Part shown: piece by piece, positions 1 through 9,510 of the stretch
Layout of the letters: each line of letters opens with the position of its first letter
How positions within the stretch are numbered: position 1 is the first letter of the stretch
From: Trematomus loennbergii
Taxonomy: Eukaryota; Chordata; Actinopteri; Perciformes; Nototheniidae
Direction: 5' to 3'
Length of the DNA stretch: 64,000 nucleotides
Assembly: GCA_012861695.1 (NCBI GenBank)
Contig: JAAOOA010000355.1
Location: forward strand, 7,501-71,500
Position numbers and translations under genes: made by a program
The notes under the pieces: model-generated
Told to the model about the DNA's origin: nothing
Databases searched by the model: none
What the model saw: the letters and a program-made list of their open reading frames with translations, nothing else

Positions 1-239
1 GTTTAGTTCAACAGGATCATCTCCACATATTAACACCATGTTATGATTTCCTGAAGTAATAAGCTAACGTTAGGCTTCATACTGAACATGAGAGCAGGGA
101 GGTTGAAAATAAGTATCTGTCAACAGCTTCACATTTGAACCTGATCATTAAAGAGACATTAGGATGACAGAGAGAGTTTGTTTGTTCGTCTGTTGTGTGC
201 AAACATCCTGCGTTCATTCCTTATCTCTATAGAGAAGCC

Positions 240-248
240 TGTGTGTGT

Positions 249-319
<71 letters not shown>

Positions 320-334
320 TGTGTGTGTGTGTGT
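240..334. repeat. (TG)n microsatellite
   Basis: An almost uninterrupted TG dinucleotide run with two GG interruptions. Flanking bases 1-239 and 335-522 show no exon or other recognisable element. The open frame running through it is a by-product of the repeat. Confidence 0.97.
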
Positions 335-522
335 GATGGATGGTGGGGGGGATCCTCTCAACATCTGTCAGCTGCTCTTTCTCCTCCCTGATGAATGGAT
401 TAACGCGCTCTCTTCTCTAAAGTGCTCCAGGTTACTCGTTGAGAGACACAGATTAATCTTCTTTTTCACACCTTCATTTCCAATTGCTATAGCAACTCCA
501 AGCTACCCCCTGGCGCCGCCCC

Positions 523-580
523 TGGGTGTATATCAGTATGTAGTGTCTCTACTTTAAAGAGTCCTCTCCTGCTGAAACTC
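523..580 (-). repeat. Solitary 57-bp minisatellite unit
   Basis: Read on the minus strand this is one near-complete unit of the 57-bp satellite that forms the large array at 9511-13894, including the core ACTACATACTGATATACAC and the AGCAGGAGAGGACTC segment. It is about 9 kb from the array and inverted relative to it. It may be the remnant of the parent element in which the unit originated. Confidence 0.85.
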
Positions 581-1410
581 CTGGGAGTGTGATACAAGTG
601 AACCGACACTTCAAACCTCCTGAATTACATTTTTCCTGGGTAAAAGTATAAAAGTATTATCATCAAAATATAGTGAAAGTAGTGACAGTAAAAGTAGTCA
701 TTGTGCAGATTGGTCCATTTCAGAATAATATATATGATATGTTTTATAATGATTGATCATGAAAGTGTTCTCTCAAAGCTGGTAAAGGTGCAGCTAGTTT
801 GAATGACTTTGTATACTGCAGGGTAGCTTGTGGATTTACTCCAGGTGGAACTAACGTCTGATTTAACACTTGGTTATATTTCACATCATTCATCCGGATC
901 TACATCACTGCACGGCACGTAAACATCCATTCATTTATATGTAAAGTTTCTGTACTGGTTAGTTATAATCGTAATTTCTTAGCAAAATAAACCAAACTTT
1001 ATATTGCACAATCATTTAAAACCTTTGAATGTTTCTACGTTTTTATTTGTACAACATGTTGTGGTTTATTCACATACAGTAAAATAACACAATTTACATT
1101 TATTGATCTCAAAGCTTCTTCGTCCAAACAGCTGTAATCCTGCTTATGAGAAACACACACGTTTATGTAAAAATGTACTAAAATTCAAACTTACAAAGAA
1201 GAAAACTATCAAAAATAGAGTTCTTTAATATACATGTGAATAATATGTATTAGTTACAAGGCAGAGTTATTAATAAGCTTTACATTATAAGGTCCATTTA
1301 ATGTGTGCGTCTCCACTGAAGTCCATATCGATCAATACATGTATACGATTAAGAGTCAGAACCAACATAAATACATGTTTAAACAAAGGGCAAACTTTAG
1401 TCTTCTGTCA
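581..1410. other. Gene-free AT-rich stretch
   Basis: No exon with splice sites, RNA gene or terminal-repeat element was recognised on either strand. The sequence is AT-rich with scattered stop codons in all frames. Confidence 0.5.
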
Positions 1411-1414
1411 TTAA

Positions 1415-1788
1415 AGGTGGGGTAGGTAAGTTTGAGAAACCGGCTCGAGATACACTTTTGTTATATTCCATGGAATGCTCTTAACATCCCGATAGCAATG
1501 AATATCTGAAGTGCTTTGACAAAAAATCCATTAAAAAAATATCATCTGTGGAAGCTGTAGTACTGTAAAAAGCACGACCAATCATTAGCGGCCGGCTAAA
1601 ATAACTGGATGGCCTGCCTGTCAGCCTTCCATCTGTGCACAAACTTATCTCGTGCCCTCATTGGTCATGTGCGCGTTCGTGTGTGTTGGAGGAGGGGCTC
1701 TGTAAGGAAGTGGCAGATTTTCTCCGGCTGTGTATTTTCAAATTCTAGCGATCTCGAGCCGGTTTCTCCAAAATTACCTACCCCACCT
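1415..1788 (-). mobile_element. TTAA-type MITE, family A (copy 1)
   Basis: A non-autonomous element of about 375 bp with long inverted ends: AGGTGGGGTAGGT...GAAACCGGCTCGAG at the left and the matching CTCGAGCCGG...ACCTACCCCACCT at the right. It is flanked by TTAA on both sides, with one extra T at the right junction. It is the same family as 33698-34079 in opposite orientation. TTAA target duplication is typical of piggyBac-like elements. It has no transposase; the short open frames inside are not genes. Confidence 0.88.
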
Positions 1789-1869
1789 TTTAATTATATA
1801 TAGTTTACATGTTTCTGTCTGGGAGTGAGACCTAATACCGGATTCTAGCTTGTTAGTTTTGCACATTTA

Positions 1870-2816
1870 GGCCCAGTTCCAAACCGCCCCCTACACACTC
1901 TGTAATAAAGGCCCAATTCCAGTTACAAACAGTTCAAACATGTACTGATAAACTGCACAACAAGATTTCATATCGGCTACAGATGTTAACAACCAGGGGC
2001 GCCGCTTGCGAACAGGCAAGGCAGGCAACTGCTTGGGGCCCCGGACCAGAAGGGGGCCCCCAAAGAAGGTAGATTAAGAAGGTCCACAGCAACGACAACA
2101 TGAAACACCCTTTAATTTACTGCAACGACACGTCGGGAAACCCCCACAAGGCGGCCCCATGCATAGCGCGCCGTAGAATGCTGCTTCTTATCTTAAGTTT
2201 CGTTGCCTTGCTCCGCTCCGGGGGGGAGGGGGGGTGCTGTCGGCTGTGCGTGGTGATGAAAAGCTGGTTCGAGGGGCCCCCCATTGAATGTTTGCCTAGG
2301 GCCCCCACATACTCTAGAATCGCCACTGTTAACAACTTCATGGTTACCTCGTATTGTTTTCAAACTTAGGATCATACACTCGTGTTTAGTTTAGAAAACG
2401 GTAAATGTTGTGTATATTTACAGACTGTTGCAAAAACCAGGCAGCCTTTAAACATCCGATTTCAAAACATATAGACGTTTACATAAAAGAAACGCCATTA
2501 AAGATTTTGGGAGTTTTCTTTTTGTTATTCTTTGTCCAAGAGATGCTCATTTGAAACCGCTGTTATACGAAAAGTTATGGCATATCTGGAAGACATCGTA
2601 ACAACGGTTTCAAATCAGCATCTCTTGGACAAAAAAAATAACTAAAATAAATCCTCAAAAAGTCACATTCACCGTTTTCTAGACTCAACACGGGTACATG
2701 ATCCTTAAAAACAATACGAGGTAACATACACACAGCGTTGAGTCGGTCAGGTGGAGCAGCAGGTGACGTCAGCCTCTCTGTTGGATAGGGTGTAGGGGGC
2801 GGTTTGGAACAGGGCC
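1870..2816. mobile_element. Foldback-type DNA transposon with nested hAT
   Basis: Its ends are inverted copies of GGCCCNGTTCCAAACCGCCCC followed by CTACAC. Large internal inverted segments pair with each other: 2340-2400 with 2675-2730, and 2505-2570 with 2590-2655. The element is therefore an imperfect palindrome of nearly 1 kb once the nested insertion at 1994-2328 is removed. No transposase is visible and no clear target-site duplication was found. Confidence 0.75.
1994..2328. mobile_element. hAT-like MITE, 8-bp TSD
   Basis: The element begins CAGGGGCGCCGC, ends CGCCACTG, and is flanked by the perfect 8-bp direct repeat TTAACAAC (1986-1993 and 2329-2336). CAG-starting ends with an 8-bp duplication are hallmarks of hAT elements. 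It sits inside one arm of the older palindromic transposon. The open frames on both strands (about 60-90 codons) are not coding. Confidence 0.85.
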
Positions 2817-2903
2817 TTCATCTCAGCTATTTCACTGGTTGTATAAAAAGTTACAGAAATACAGAAATCATCCCTTCTTTATTCCAAAACGGATTTAACG
2901 ACA

Positions 2904-2962
2904 CAGTCCCCTCCAAAGCTACTGGAACAGCGACGCCGTTCCAGTAACTTTGGAGGGGACTG
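2904..2962. mobile_element. Tc1/mariner-type end-to-end remnant
   Basis: Two inverted copies of a short terminus (CAGTCCCCTCCAAAG and CTTTGGAGGGGACTG) with TGGAAC/GTTCCA inside, separated by only a few bases. This looks like an element reduced to its two termini. It lies just past the stop of the orphan exon at 3023-3262. A TA follows the right end. Confidence 0.65.
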
Positions 2963-3022
2963 TATGTCCTCTTCGTGTGCTGGACCTGTTGTCCCTGAGC
3001 AGTGTCTCTGTCCTTCAGGGCT

Positions 3023-3262
3023 CTAGAGAGGCCCCTCGGGGGGGTTGTGCCTCCTCACCCGGGCCTTCCTGCTCTCCTGCTTCAGCTTCAGCGCTCTCAG
3101 TTTCTGCTGCCGGCGTTTCTCCCGGTACCAGAGCTGCTCGCAGTACTCGTCCATGCTCAGACTGTTGGTATGCAGCTCCTTGTAGCTCTTCAGAGGACCC
3201 AGGAACCCCCTGCCGATTGGGACGCTGCCCGGCTGGTTGGGGCTGAGGTTCTGCTGGAAGTG
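3023..3262 (-). CDS. Unidentified 3' terminal coding exon
   Basis: On the minus strand an open frame follows a plausible acceptor (pyrimidine tract then TTCTGGCAG) and runs about 79 codons to a TAG at 3023-3025. It reads like real protein: a segment with PIGRGFLGPLKSYKELHT, then MDEYCEQLWYREKRRQQ, then a strongly basic Lys/Arg-rich tail, probably helical, ending NPPEGPL. I do not recognise the protein. It is on the same strand as the MAM/LDLa gene but shows no MAM or LDLa features, so it is either the last exon of a different gene or a captured gene fragment. Its upstream border merges into transposon sequence (AGAGGTGGA...), and no partner exon was found. Confidence 0.5.
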   Translation of the reverse strand, partial: HFQQNLSPNQPGSVPIGRGFLGPLKSYKELHTNSLSMDEYCEQLWYREKRRQQKLRALKLKQESRKARVRRHNPPEGPL

Positions 3263-3315
3263 GGTTGTTGTCTGCCAGAAGAGGTGGAGAACAAATACTT
3301 CGTTACTGTACTTAA

Positions 3316-3400
3316 AGTTCTCCTATCATGCTATTTGTAGGCATATATTATGGGTCTCAGATATATACAAATATATAAAAAACATGTCTGATGTTTCTGT
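3316..3400. mobile_element. Fragment of TTAA-type MITE family B
   Basis: A short stretch with CTCCTATC..GCTAT, GGCATATATT and GGGTCTCAGATATAT matches the left part of the family-B elements in the NLR introns (for example 30038-30120). The rest of the element is absent. Confidence 0.6.
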
Positions 3401-3417
3401 ATCAGAGTCACTGCATC

Positions 3418-4474
3418 CAGAGGTGGAAGTAGTGGAGTACAAATACTTCGTTACTGTACTTAAGTACATTTTTCTGGTATCAGTACTTTACTCCACTACT
3501 TATTTTTCTTTTTACTTTGACTTCTTACATGTTGAACACAAATACATGTACTTTCTACTTCTTACATGTTGAACACAAATACATGTACTTTCTACTTCTT
3601 ACATGTTGAACACAAATACCTGTACTTTCTACTTCTTACATGTTGAACACAAATACCTGTACTTTCTACTTCTTACATGTTGAACACAAATACCCTGTAC
3701 TTTCTACTTCTTACATGTTGAACACAAATACCTGTACTTTCTACTTCTTACATGTTGAACACAAATACCTGTACTTTCTACTTCTTACATGTTGAACCAA
3801 ATACCTGTACTTTCTACTTCTTACATGTTGAACACAAATACCTGTACTTTCTACTTCTCACATTTCAACACAAATACCTGTACTTTCTACTTCTTACATG
3901 TTGAACACAAATACCTGTACTTTCTACTTCTTACATGTTGAACACAAATACCTGTACTTTCTACTTCTTACATGTTGAACCAAATACCTGTACTTTCTAC
4001 TTCTTACATGTTGAACCCAAATACCTGTACTTTCTACTTCTCACATTTCCCAAACAGGCTGGTTCCTTTAGTTTGAATGTGTGTTTGGTGGCGTGATCAT
4101 TATTATTTAGAGTCATTGCGTGCCTATTGATTTGAACACGATCCGTGTATCCATCATTTCCTGGTCTTCTCTAAAGAAGAGGGACCAATGAAAACGTTGT
4201 CATGTTGCCGTTGTTCAGCATGGAAACATTCATTAGCTAACAATGACATTATTGTTCTATTAATATAAAGGGAGGTCAGGTACTCTTTAAAACAGCTGCT
4301 AGTTATGGGTACTTTTTACTGAAGTACATTTCAAAGCCCTCTTTACTTTTACTTGAGTAAAGAAGTTTAGTCAGTACTTCTACTTTTACTATTTTTAAAC
4401 ACGAGTATCTGTACTTCTAGTTGAGTAAAGGACGTGTGTACTTCTAGTTGAGTAAAGGACGTGTGTACTCTCTG
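3418..4474 (+). mobile_element. hAT-like element with 37-bp satellite, copy 1
   Basis: Begins CAGAGGTGGAAGTAGTGG and ends near GTGTGTACTCTCTG, with a conserved right part (4050-4440) shared with copies at 7808-9178 and 19157-20306. About 14 tandem 37-bp units (TTACATGTTGAACACAAAT..., about 3517-4045) occupy the centre. It lies downstream of MAM exon 8. I could not see a clean 8-bp duplication, so the hAT call rests on the terminal motif and on its likeness to other fish elements. Confidence 0.7.
3517..4045 (+). repeat. 37-bp minisatellite, about 14 units
   Basis: Tandem units of 37 bp containing ACATGTTGAACACAAATAC then CTGTACTTTCTACTTC. Small unit-to-unit differences include ACC/ACAC and a few one-base changes. 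The array is internal to the hAT-like element. Confidence 0.95.
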
Positions 4475-4549
4475 GAAGTAGAAGGAGAGAATCACAAAGA
4501 CAGAGAGCAGACAGTGTGAAGAAGCTTTAGATAAAGAAGCGACTCTCAC

Positions 4550-4655
4550 CAGAAGGTCATGGTACACCCGGAGGCCGACTGCTTGAACCAAGGTCCTCTG
4601 AGAACTGCCTTTGGATAAAGACTGCTGCTGTTCTTCAGAATGAACATGAAATGGC
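4550..4655 (-). CDS. MAM/LDLa gene exon 8 (second MAM domain, part 2)
   Basis: A 106-nt exon between an acceptor ending TTTCTGTAG and a donor GTGAGA. Phase 1 in, phase 2 out, matching the preceding exon at 9179-9328. It encodes the middle of a MAM domain: a GHFMFILKN strand, a substitution-tolerant loop with KAVLRGPW, and the conserved SGCTMTFW cysteine-tryptophan motif. No further MAM exon was found down to position 1, so the gene either continues beyond the left edge or is truncated. The product would be an extracellular or apical membrane protein. Confidence 0.8.
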
Positions 4656-5585
4656 CTACAGAAACACAGGAGGGATTACTATTCACACCATGTAGTTCAG
4701 CAGAAAGTGAATCACAGTTACAGACAATCAAGAAGAACATAATCTGCTAAACGCCCTCGCTCATTTCTGTTGTTCTGGCTCAGTTTCATCCTCTCAGAAA
4801 CATCCTTTCTCTCTGGGGTTTTGGTGCACAACAGTGTAAAGTTAGTAAGAATCATGGGTAAACAAACACACACATAATGAAGATGCACCGCCTTTTAACA
4901 GAGCTGGGTTTAACTTCTGAAAAACTGCCAACAAACAGGTTATAATGGATTAAAGTCATGCTTTTTTCGGCCAAATTGCTAACCCTATATCGCCGTAGAA
5001 CATATCTTACAGTAATTTAATCCTTAACTTATTCTATAACTTCTATAACAAGTGCTTTTACTTTACGCATAGAGTCATCAGCTTTAACAACCCTTTACTT
5101 GCAACTCTTAAGCTTTTTAAAGACTAGTTAGCATATCATAAAGGTAGCTAACGTAAGCTAGCAAACTAGTTAGATAGATAGCAAACGTTATCTAGTTTGG
5201 GAAGTAGATAGCAATCTCTCATGAGGTTTTGGACTATTTTCACAAGTCATCCTGCTAGTCACTCACAATTTTTACTTGCCTGACAATCTCCAAATATATA
5301 ATGTCCCACCAAATCACATGGAGTTGTTGCTACTCTGCTTAGCAAGTTAGCTTTAGCAGGCCTTTAGCTTGCTTTGTTTGTATTCCCGTTTGTGACTTTA
5401 TTTAATAACCCTCCCTATTTCTGTGTGAAACAACATACTGAATTTACAGGGTAGAGTTCATTCAAAAGGATATGTTTTGTTAACACAGAGAAAAATGAAA
5501 TAAGAGATTTAGATAATGAATTTTAAACCCAGCAGCTAGCTCGCTAATAGCAGCTTTTTGATAGCATCTTTTTATATAGTAAAAT
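4656..5585. other. Gene-free intronic stretch
   Basis: Intron 7 of the MAM/LDLa gene. AT-rich, with scattered GCTAGC/GTTAGC motifs around 5090-5360. No exon, RNA gene or bounded repeat was recognised. Confidence 0.5.
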
Positions 5586-6200
5586 CAACCCAGTCTCACG
5601 GCATTTCGTGTTATTAGTCACGAAATTAATGTAATCTATTGATTCGTGTTCACCAACACGATTTTCACCTTTTTTTCGTGTCACACAGAACGATTTTAAA
5701 TGCAATGTATTTCTATTGGTAGTATGTTTCGTGCCTGCAACACGTCTTTTTGTCCGGTCGGTCTTGGAAGACCAGAAGCTGTGTGGTTCATAAAAACATG
5801 TTCTTACTCAATATCTTACCCTAAGCCTAACCCGATCCCTTTTATTTTAAATTGTATAATGTCTGAGTTTTTTTGCCGTCAGTGAGGAAAAGAAATGTCT
5901 CAGAGCCTCAGAATACTGACATCTGTATTTTATGTCATCTTTGTTTCCTTCTAATTTGTTATTATTTGGTGCAGGCACGAAACTACTACCAATATAAATA
6001 CATTGCTTCTAAAATCGTTCTGTGTCAGAATACTTAAATCTGTATTTTTTTAAATGTCTTTTCCTTCTCATTTGTTATTATTTACATTGCTTTTAAAATC
6101 GTTCTGTGTGACACGAAAAAAATGGCGAAATCGTGTTGGTGAACACGAATCAATAGATTAATTTCGTGACTATAACACGAAATGCCGTGAGACTGTGTTG
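5586..6200 (+). mobile_element. CAGTCTCACGG-family transposon, copy 1
   Basis: A 615-bp element with inverted ends CAACCCAGTCTCACGG and CCGTGAGACTGTGTTG. It is flanked by the perfect 8-bp direct repeat AGTAAAAT (5578-5585 and 6201-6208). The interior is itself partly palindromic: TTTCGTG/CACGAAA blocks and a repeated GTGCCTGCA segment. The 8-bp duplication places it with hAT-like or other 8-bp TSD families. No transposase. Confidence 0.85.
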
Positions 6201-6470
6201 AGTAAAATACACCATTTATGGGTCAAATGTAAAAAAAACAGCTTCCTGTGTCAGCTATATTATGACGTCGTATGTAGGTAAGATGACAAAATTATTATTT
6301 ATTATCTATTTTATTCTATTTCAATGTTGTTTTTTGTGGTTATGGTCCTTTTTTTGTGTCTGTTTGTCTGTTTGTTTTGTTTGTTTGGGTTGTTTGGTAT
6401 TGTTGACCCTGGTAGTATGGTCTCTTTTACTCCCTTTATCGTACATGTCAGGGTGTAGGCCTATGTATGG

Positions 6471-7081
6471 CAACACAGTCTCACGGCATTTCGTGTTATA
6501 GTCACGAAATGAATCTATTGATTCGTGTTCACCAACACGATTTCGCCATTTTTTTCGTGTCACACATAACGATTTTAAAGCAATGTAAATAATAACAAAT
6601 TAGAAGGAAAAAGACATTTAAAAAAATACAGATTTAGTATTCTGACACAGAACGATTTTAGAAGCAATGTATTTTATTGGTAGTATGTTTCGTGCCTGCA
6701 CAAATAATAACAAATTAGAAGGAAAAAGATGACATAAAATACAGATGTCAGTATTCTGAGGCTCTGAGCATTTATTTTCCTCACTGACGGCAAAAAAACT
6801 CAGACATTATACAATTTACAATAAAAGGGATAGGGTTAGGCTTAGGGTAAGATATTGAGTAAGAACATGTTTTTATGAACCACACAGCTTCTGGTCTTCC
6901 AAGACCCGACCGGACAAAAAGACGTGTTGCAGGCACGAAACATACTACCAATAGAAATACATTGCATTTAAAATCGTTCTGTGTGACACGAAAAAATGGG
7001 GAAATCGTGTTGGTGAACACGAATCAATAGATTACATTAATTTCGTGACTAAAAACACGAAAATGCCGTGAGACTGGGTTG
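6471..7081 (-). mobile_element. CAGTCTCACGG-family transposon, copy 2
   Basis: A 611-bp relative of the element at 5586-6200 in opposite orientation, only 270 bp away. Its ends are CAACACAGTCTCACGG and CCGTGAGACTGGGTTG. The flanks (TGTATGG and TGTATGT) are a nearly matching target duplication. The open frame near 6781-7020 is shared with copy 1 and is not a gene. Confidence 0.82.
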
Positions 7082-7807
7082 TGTATGTATGCTTTGTGTA
7101 CTTGACAATGTCACAAATAAATCATATATATAAAAGGATGACAAAGTGAAAAGTACATTTAAACTGTGTTTTGGGTGTGTATTCTGCACAGTATGAGAAG
7201 TTGTGCTGAAGTTTAACACGGCTTGAACACGACCAGAAACCTGCACATTGTTCTGAATCTTGAACGGTCACAGTTATATTTTCCAAACCCCCGAACAGAT
7301 GCTCCGTGTCATTTCACACAGACTGAAGCGTGTGAAGAAGATTCCCAGAAACATAACAGGGCCTTCAGTTCATCGTCTCCAAATCTGAGCGTCTTTCACA
7401 ACAACAGATGGTGCTGCTATAAAAAAACTCTGTTATTAAATCAATTTACAGCCTGATTTCTTGTTAAATCCATAAATCCAACCCTAAAAATGTAGTGTTT
7501 TCTGGGAATGAGATTGAGAAAGTGGATATATTGATAGAAAACCTAGCATAGTATTGAGTATTCTAGTGCGTACTGTGGTGTTAATATGCAGTGTGGGTAC
7601 AGCATATGTCAATTTCCTTTCTATTATTCAGATGGCTGAGAATCCTCCATGAAGAGCTTTATCTCTCATAACACACAGACCAGGGATTTTTCTTCCATTC
7701 CACGAAACCTTGATTCGACCCACAGATAATATTTGTATTTCTGACCAAACACCCCGACACACAGATATCATCTTATCAGCTTTTTATAGAAGGGTGATGG
7801 AATATTG
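7082..7807. other. Gene-free intronic stretch
   Basis: Part of intron 7 of the MAM/LDLa gene. No bounded repeat or exon was recognised; the 77-codon open frame at 7223-7456 has no family resemblance. Confidence 0.5.
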
Positions 7808-9178
7808 CAGAGGTGGGAAGTATTGGAGCACAAATACTTCGTTCAGTACATTTTTCTGGTATCAGTACTTTACTACTTACTTTGACTTCTTACATGTTGA
7901 ACACAAATACCTGTACTTTCTACTTCTTACATGTTGAACACAAATACCTGTACTTTCTACTTCTTACATGTTGAACACAAATACCTGTACTTTCTACTTC
8001 TTACATGTTGAACACAAATACCTGTACTTTCTACTTCTTACATGTTGAACACAAATACCTGTACTTTCTACTTCTTACATGTTGAACCAAATACCTGTAC
8101 TTTCTACTTCTTACATGTTGAACACAAATACCTGTACTTTCTACTTCTTACATGTTGAACACAAATACCTGTACTTTCTACTTCTTACATGTTGAACACA
8201 AATACCTGTACTTTCTACTTCTTACATGTTGAACACAAATACCTGTACTTTCTACTTCTTACATGTTGAACACAAATACCTGTACTTTCTACTTCTTACA
8301 TGTTGAACACAAATACCTGTACTTTCTACTTCTTACATGTTGAACAAATACCTGTACTTTCTACTTCTTACATGTTGAACACAAATACCTGTACTTTCTA
8401 CTTCTTACATGTTGAACACAAATACCTGTACTTTCTACTTCTTACATGTTGAACACAAATACCTGTACTTTCTACTTCTTACATGTTGAACACAAATACC
8501 TGTACTTTCTACTTCTTACATGTTGAACACAAATACCTGTACTTTCTACTTCTTACATGTTGAACCAAATACCTGTACTTTCTACTTCTTACATGTTGAA
8601 CACAAATACCTGTACTTTCTACTTCTTACATGTTGAACCAAATACCTGTACTTTCTACTTCTTACATGTTGAACACAAATACCTGTACTTTCTACTTCTT
8701 ACATGTTGAACACAAATACCTGTACTTTCTACTTCTTACATGTTGAACCCAAATACCTGTACTTTCTACTTCTCACATTTCCAAACAGGCTGGTTCCTTT
8801 AGTTTGAATGTGTGTTTGGTGGCGTGATCATTATTATTTAGAGTCATTGCGTGCCTATTGATTTGAACACGATCCGTGTATCCATCATTTCCTGGTCTTC
8901 TCTAAAGAAGAGGGACCAATGAAAACGTTGTCATGTTGCCGTTGTTCAGCATGGAAACATTCATTAGCTAACAATGACATTATTGTTCTATTAATATAAA
9001 GGGAGGTCAGGTACTCTTTAAAACAGCTGCTAGTTATGGGTACTTTTTACTGAAGTACATTTCAAAGCCCTCTTTACTTTTACTTGAGTAAAGAAGTTTA
9101 GTCAGTACTTCTACTTTCACCAGAGTATTTTTAAACACGAGTATCTGTACTTCTACTTGAGTAAAGGATGTGTGTTTC
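7808..9178 (+). mobile_element. hAT-like element with 37-bp satellite, copy 2
   Basis: Starts CAGAGGTGGGAAGTA and carries about 24 satellite units followed by the conserved right part (8780-9170). Its right side abuts MAM exon 7 directly: the last exon base is 9179, where a GT splice donor would be expected. The terminal bases seen in copies 1 and 3 are missing here. Confidence 0.75.
7888..8780 (+). repeat. 37-bp minisatellite, about 24 units
   Basis: Same 37-bp unit as at 3517-4045 and, inverted, at 19568-20195. This is the longest of the three arrays. Confidence 0.95.
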
Positions 9179-9328
9179 CTTCAGTGCTGTTGGTGGAGTG
9201 GTCCAGGATGGTAGTCTGGAGGAAGTCTGGAGGAACTTCCTCAGAAGAACCTCTAACCCAATCAAAACCATCGCCGAGGGTGAGCTCGTACCATCCACAA
9301 GATCCACCCTCAAAGTCACAATCAGAGG
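9179..9328 (-). CDS. MAM/LDLa gene exon 7 (second MAM domain, part 1)
   Basis: A 150-nt open segment after an acceptor ending GCTCATTCAG, phase 1 in and phase 1 out. It opens a MAM domain with the classic CDFEGGSCGW motif and then GDGFDWVRGS and LDHSTNSTEG, which joins in phase with exon 8 (GHFMFI). After the last base the sequence reads GAAACACAC, so no GT donor is present; transposon copy 2 begins at that point. The exon may be dead, or spliced at a cryptic GT further into the repeat (an in-frame TAG would follow within ten codons). Confidence 0.8.
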
Positions 9329-9510
9329 CTGAATGAGCAGAAAAAGAACATTATTTATACTATTTGGAGACATTCTTACTTAATAAAGGCTAAAAAAACA
9401 GTTTTTGTTTACTCCTGGAATATAGTGACATCATTATGGACCGTCACGGTCCTATTGGCTAGCGCTCCAACACATTGTACGTGATGGTTGACCAATCACA
9501 ACAGAGCTAC

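Noticed and set aside
2193..2375. Short overlapping frames on both strands at 2100-2375
   Set aside because: Lie inside a hAT-like MITE with an 8-bp target duplication; no protein family likeness.
6826..6850. GGGTTAGGCTTAGGG as an interstitial telomere repeat
   Set aside because: Only two imperfect TTAGGG-like units, and the same sequence is part of the CAGTCTCACGG transposon family.
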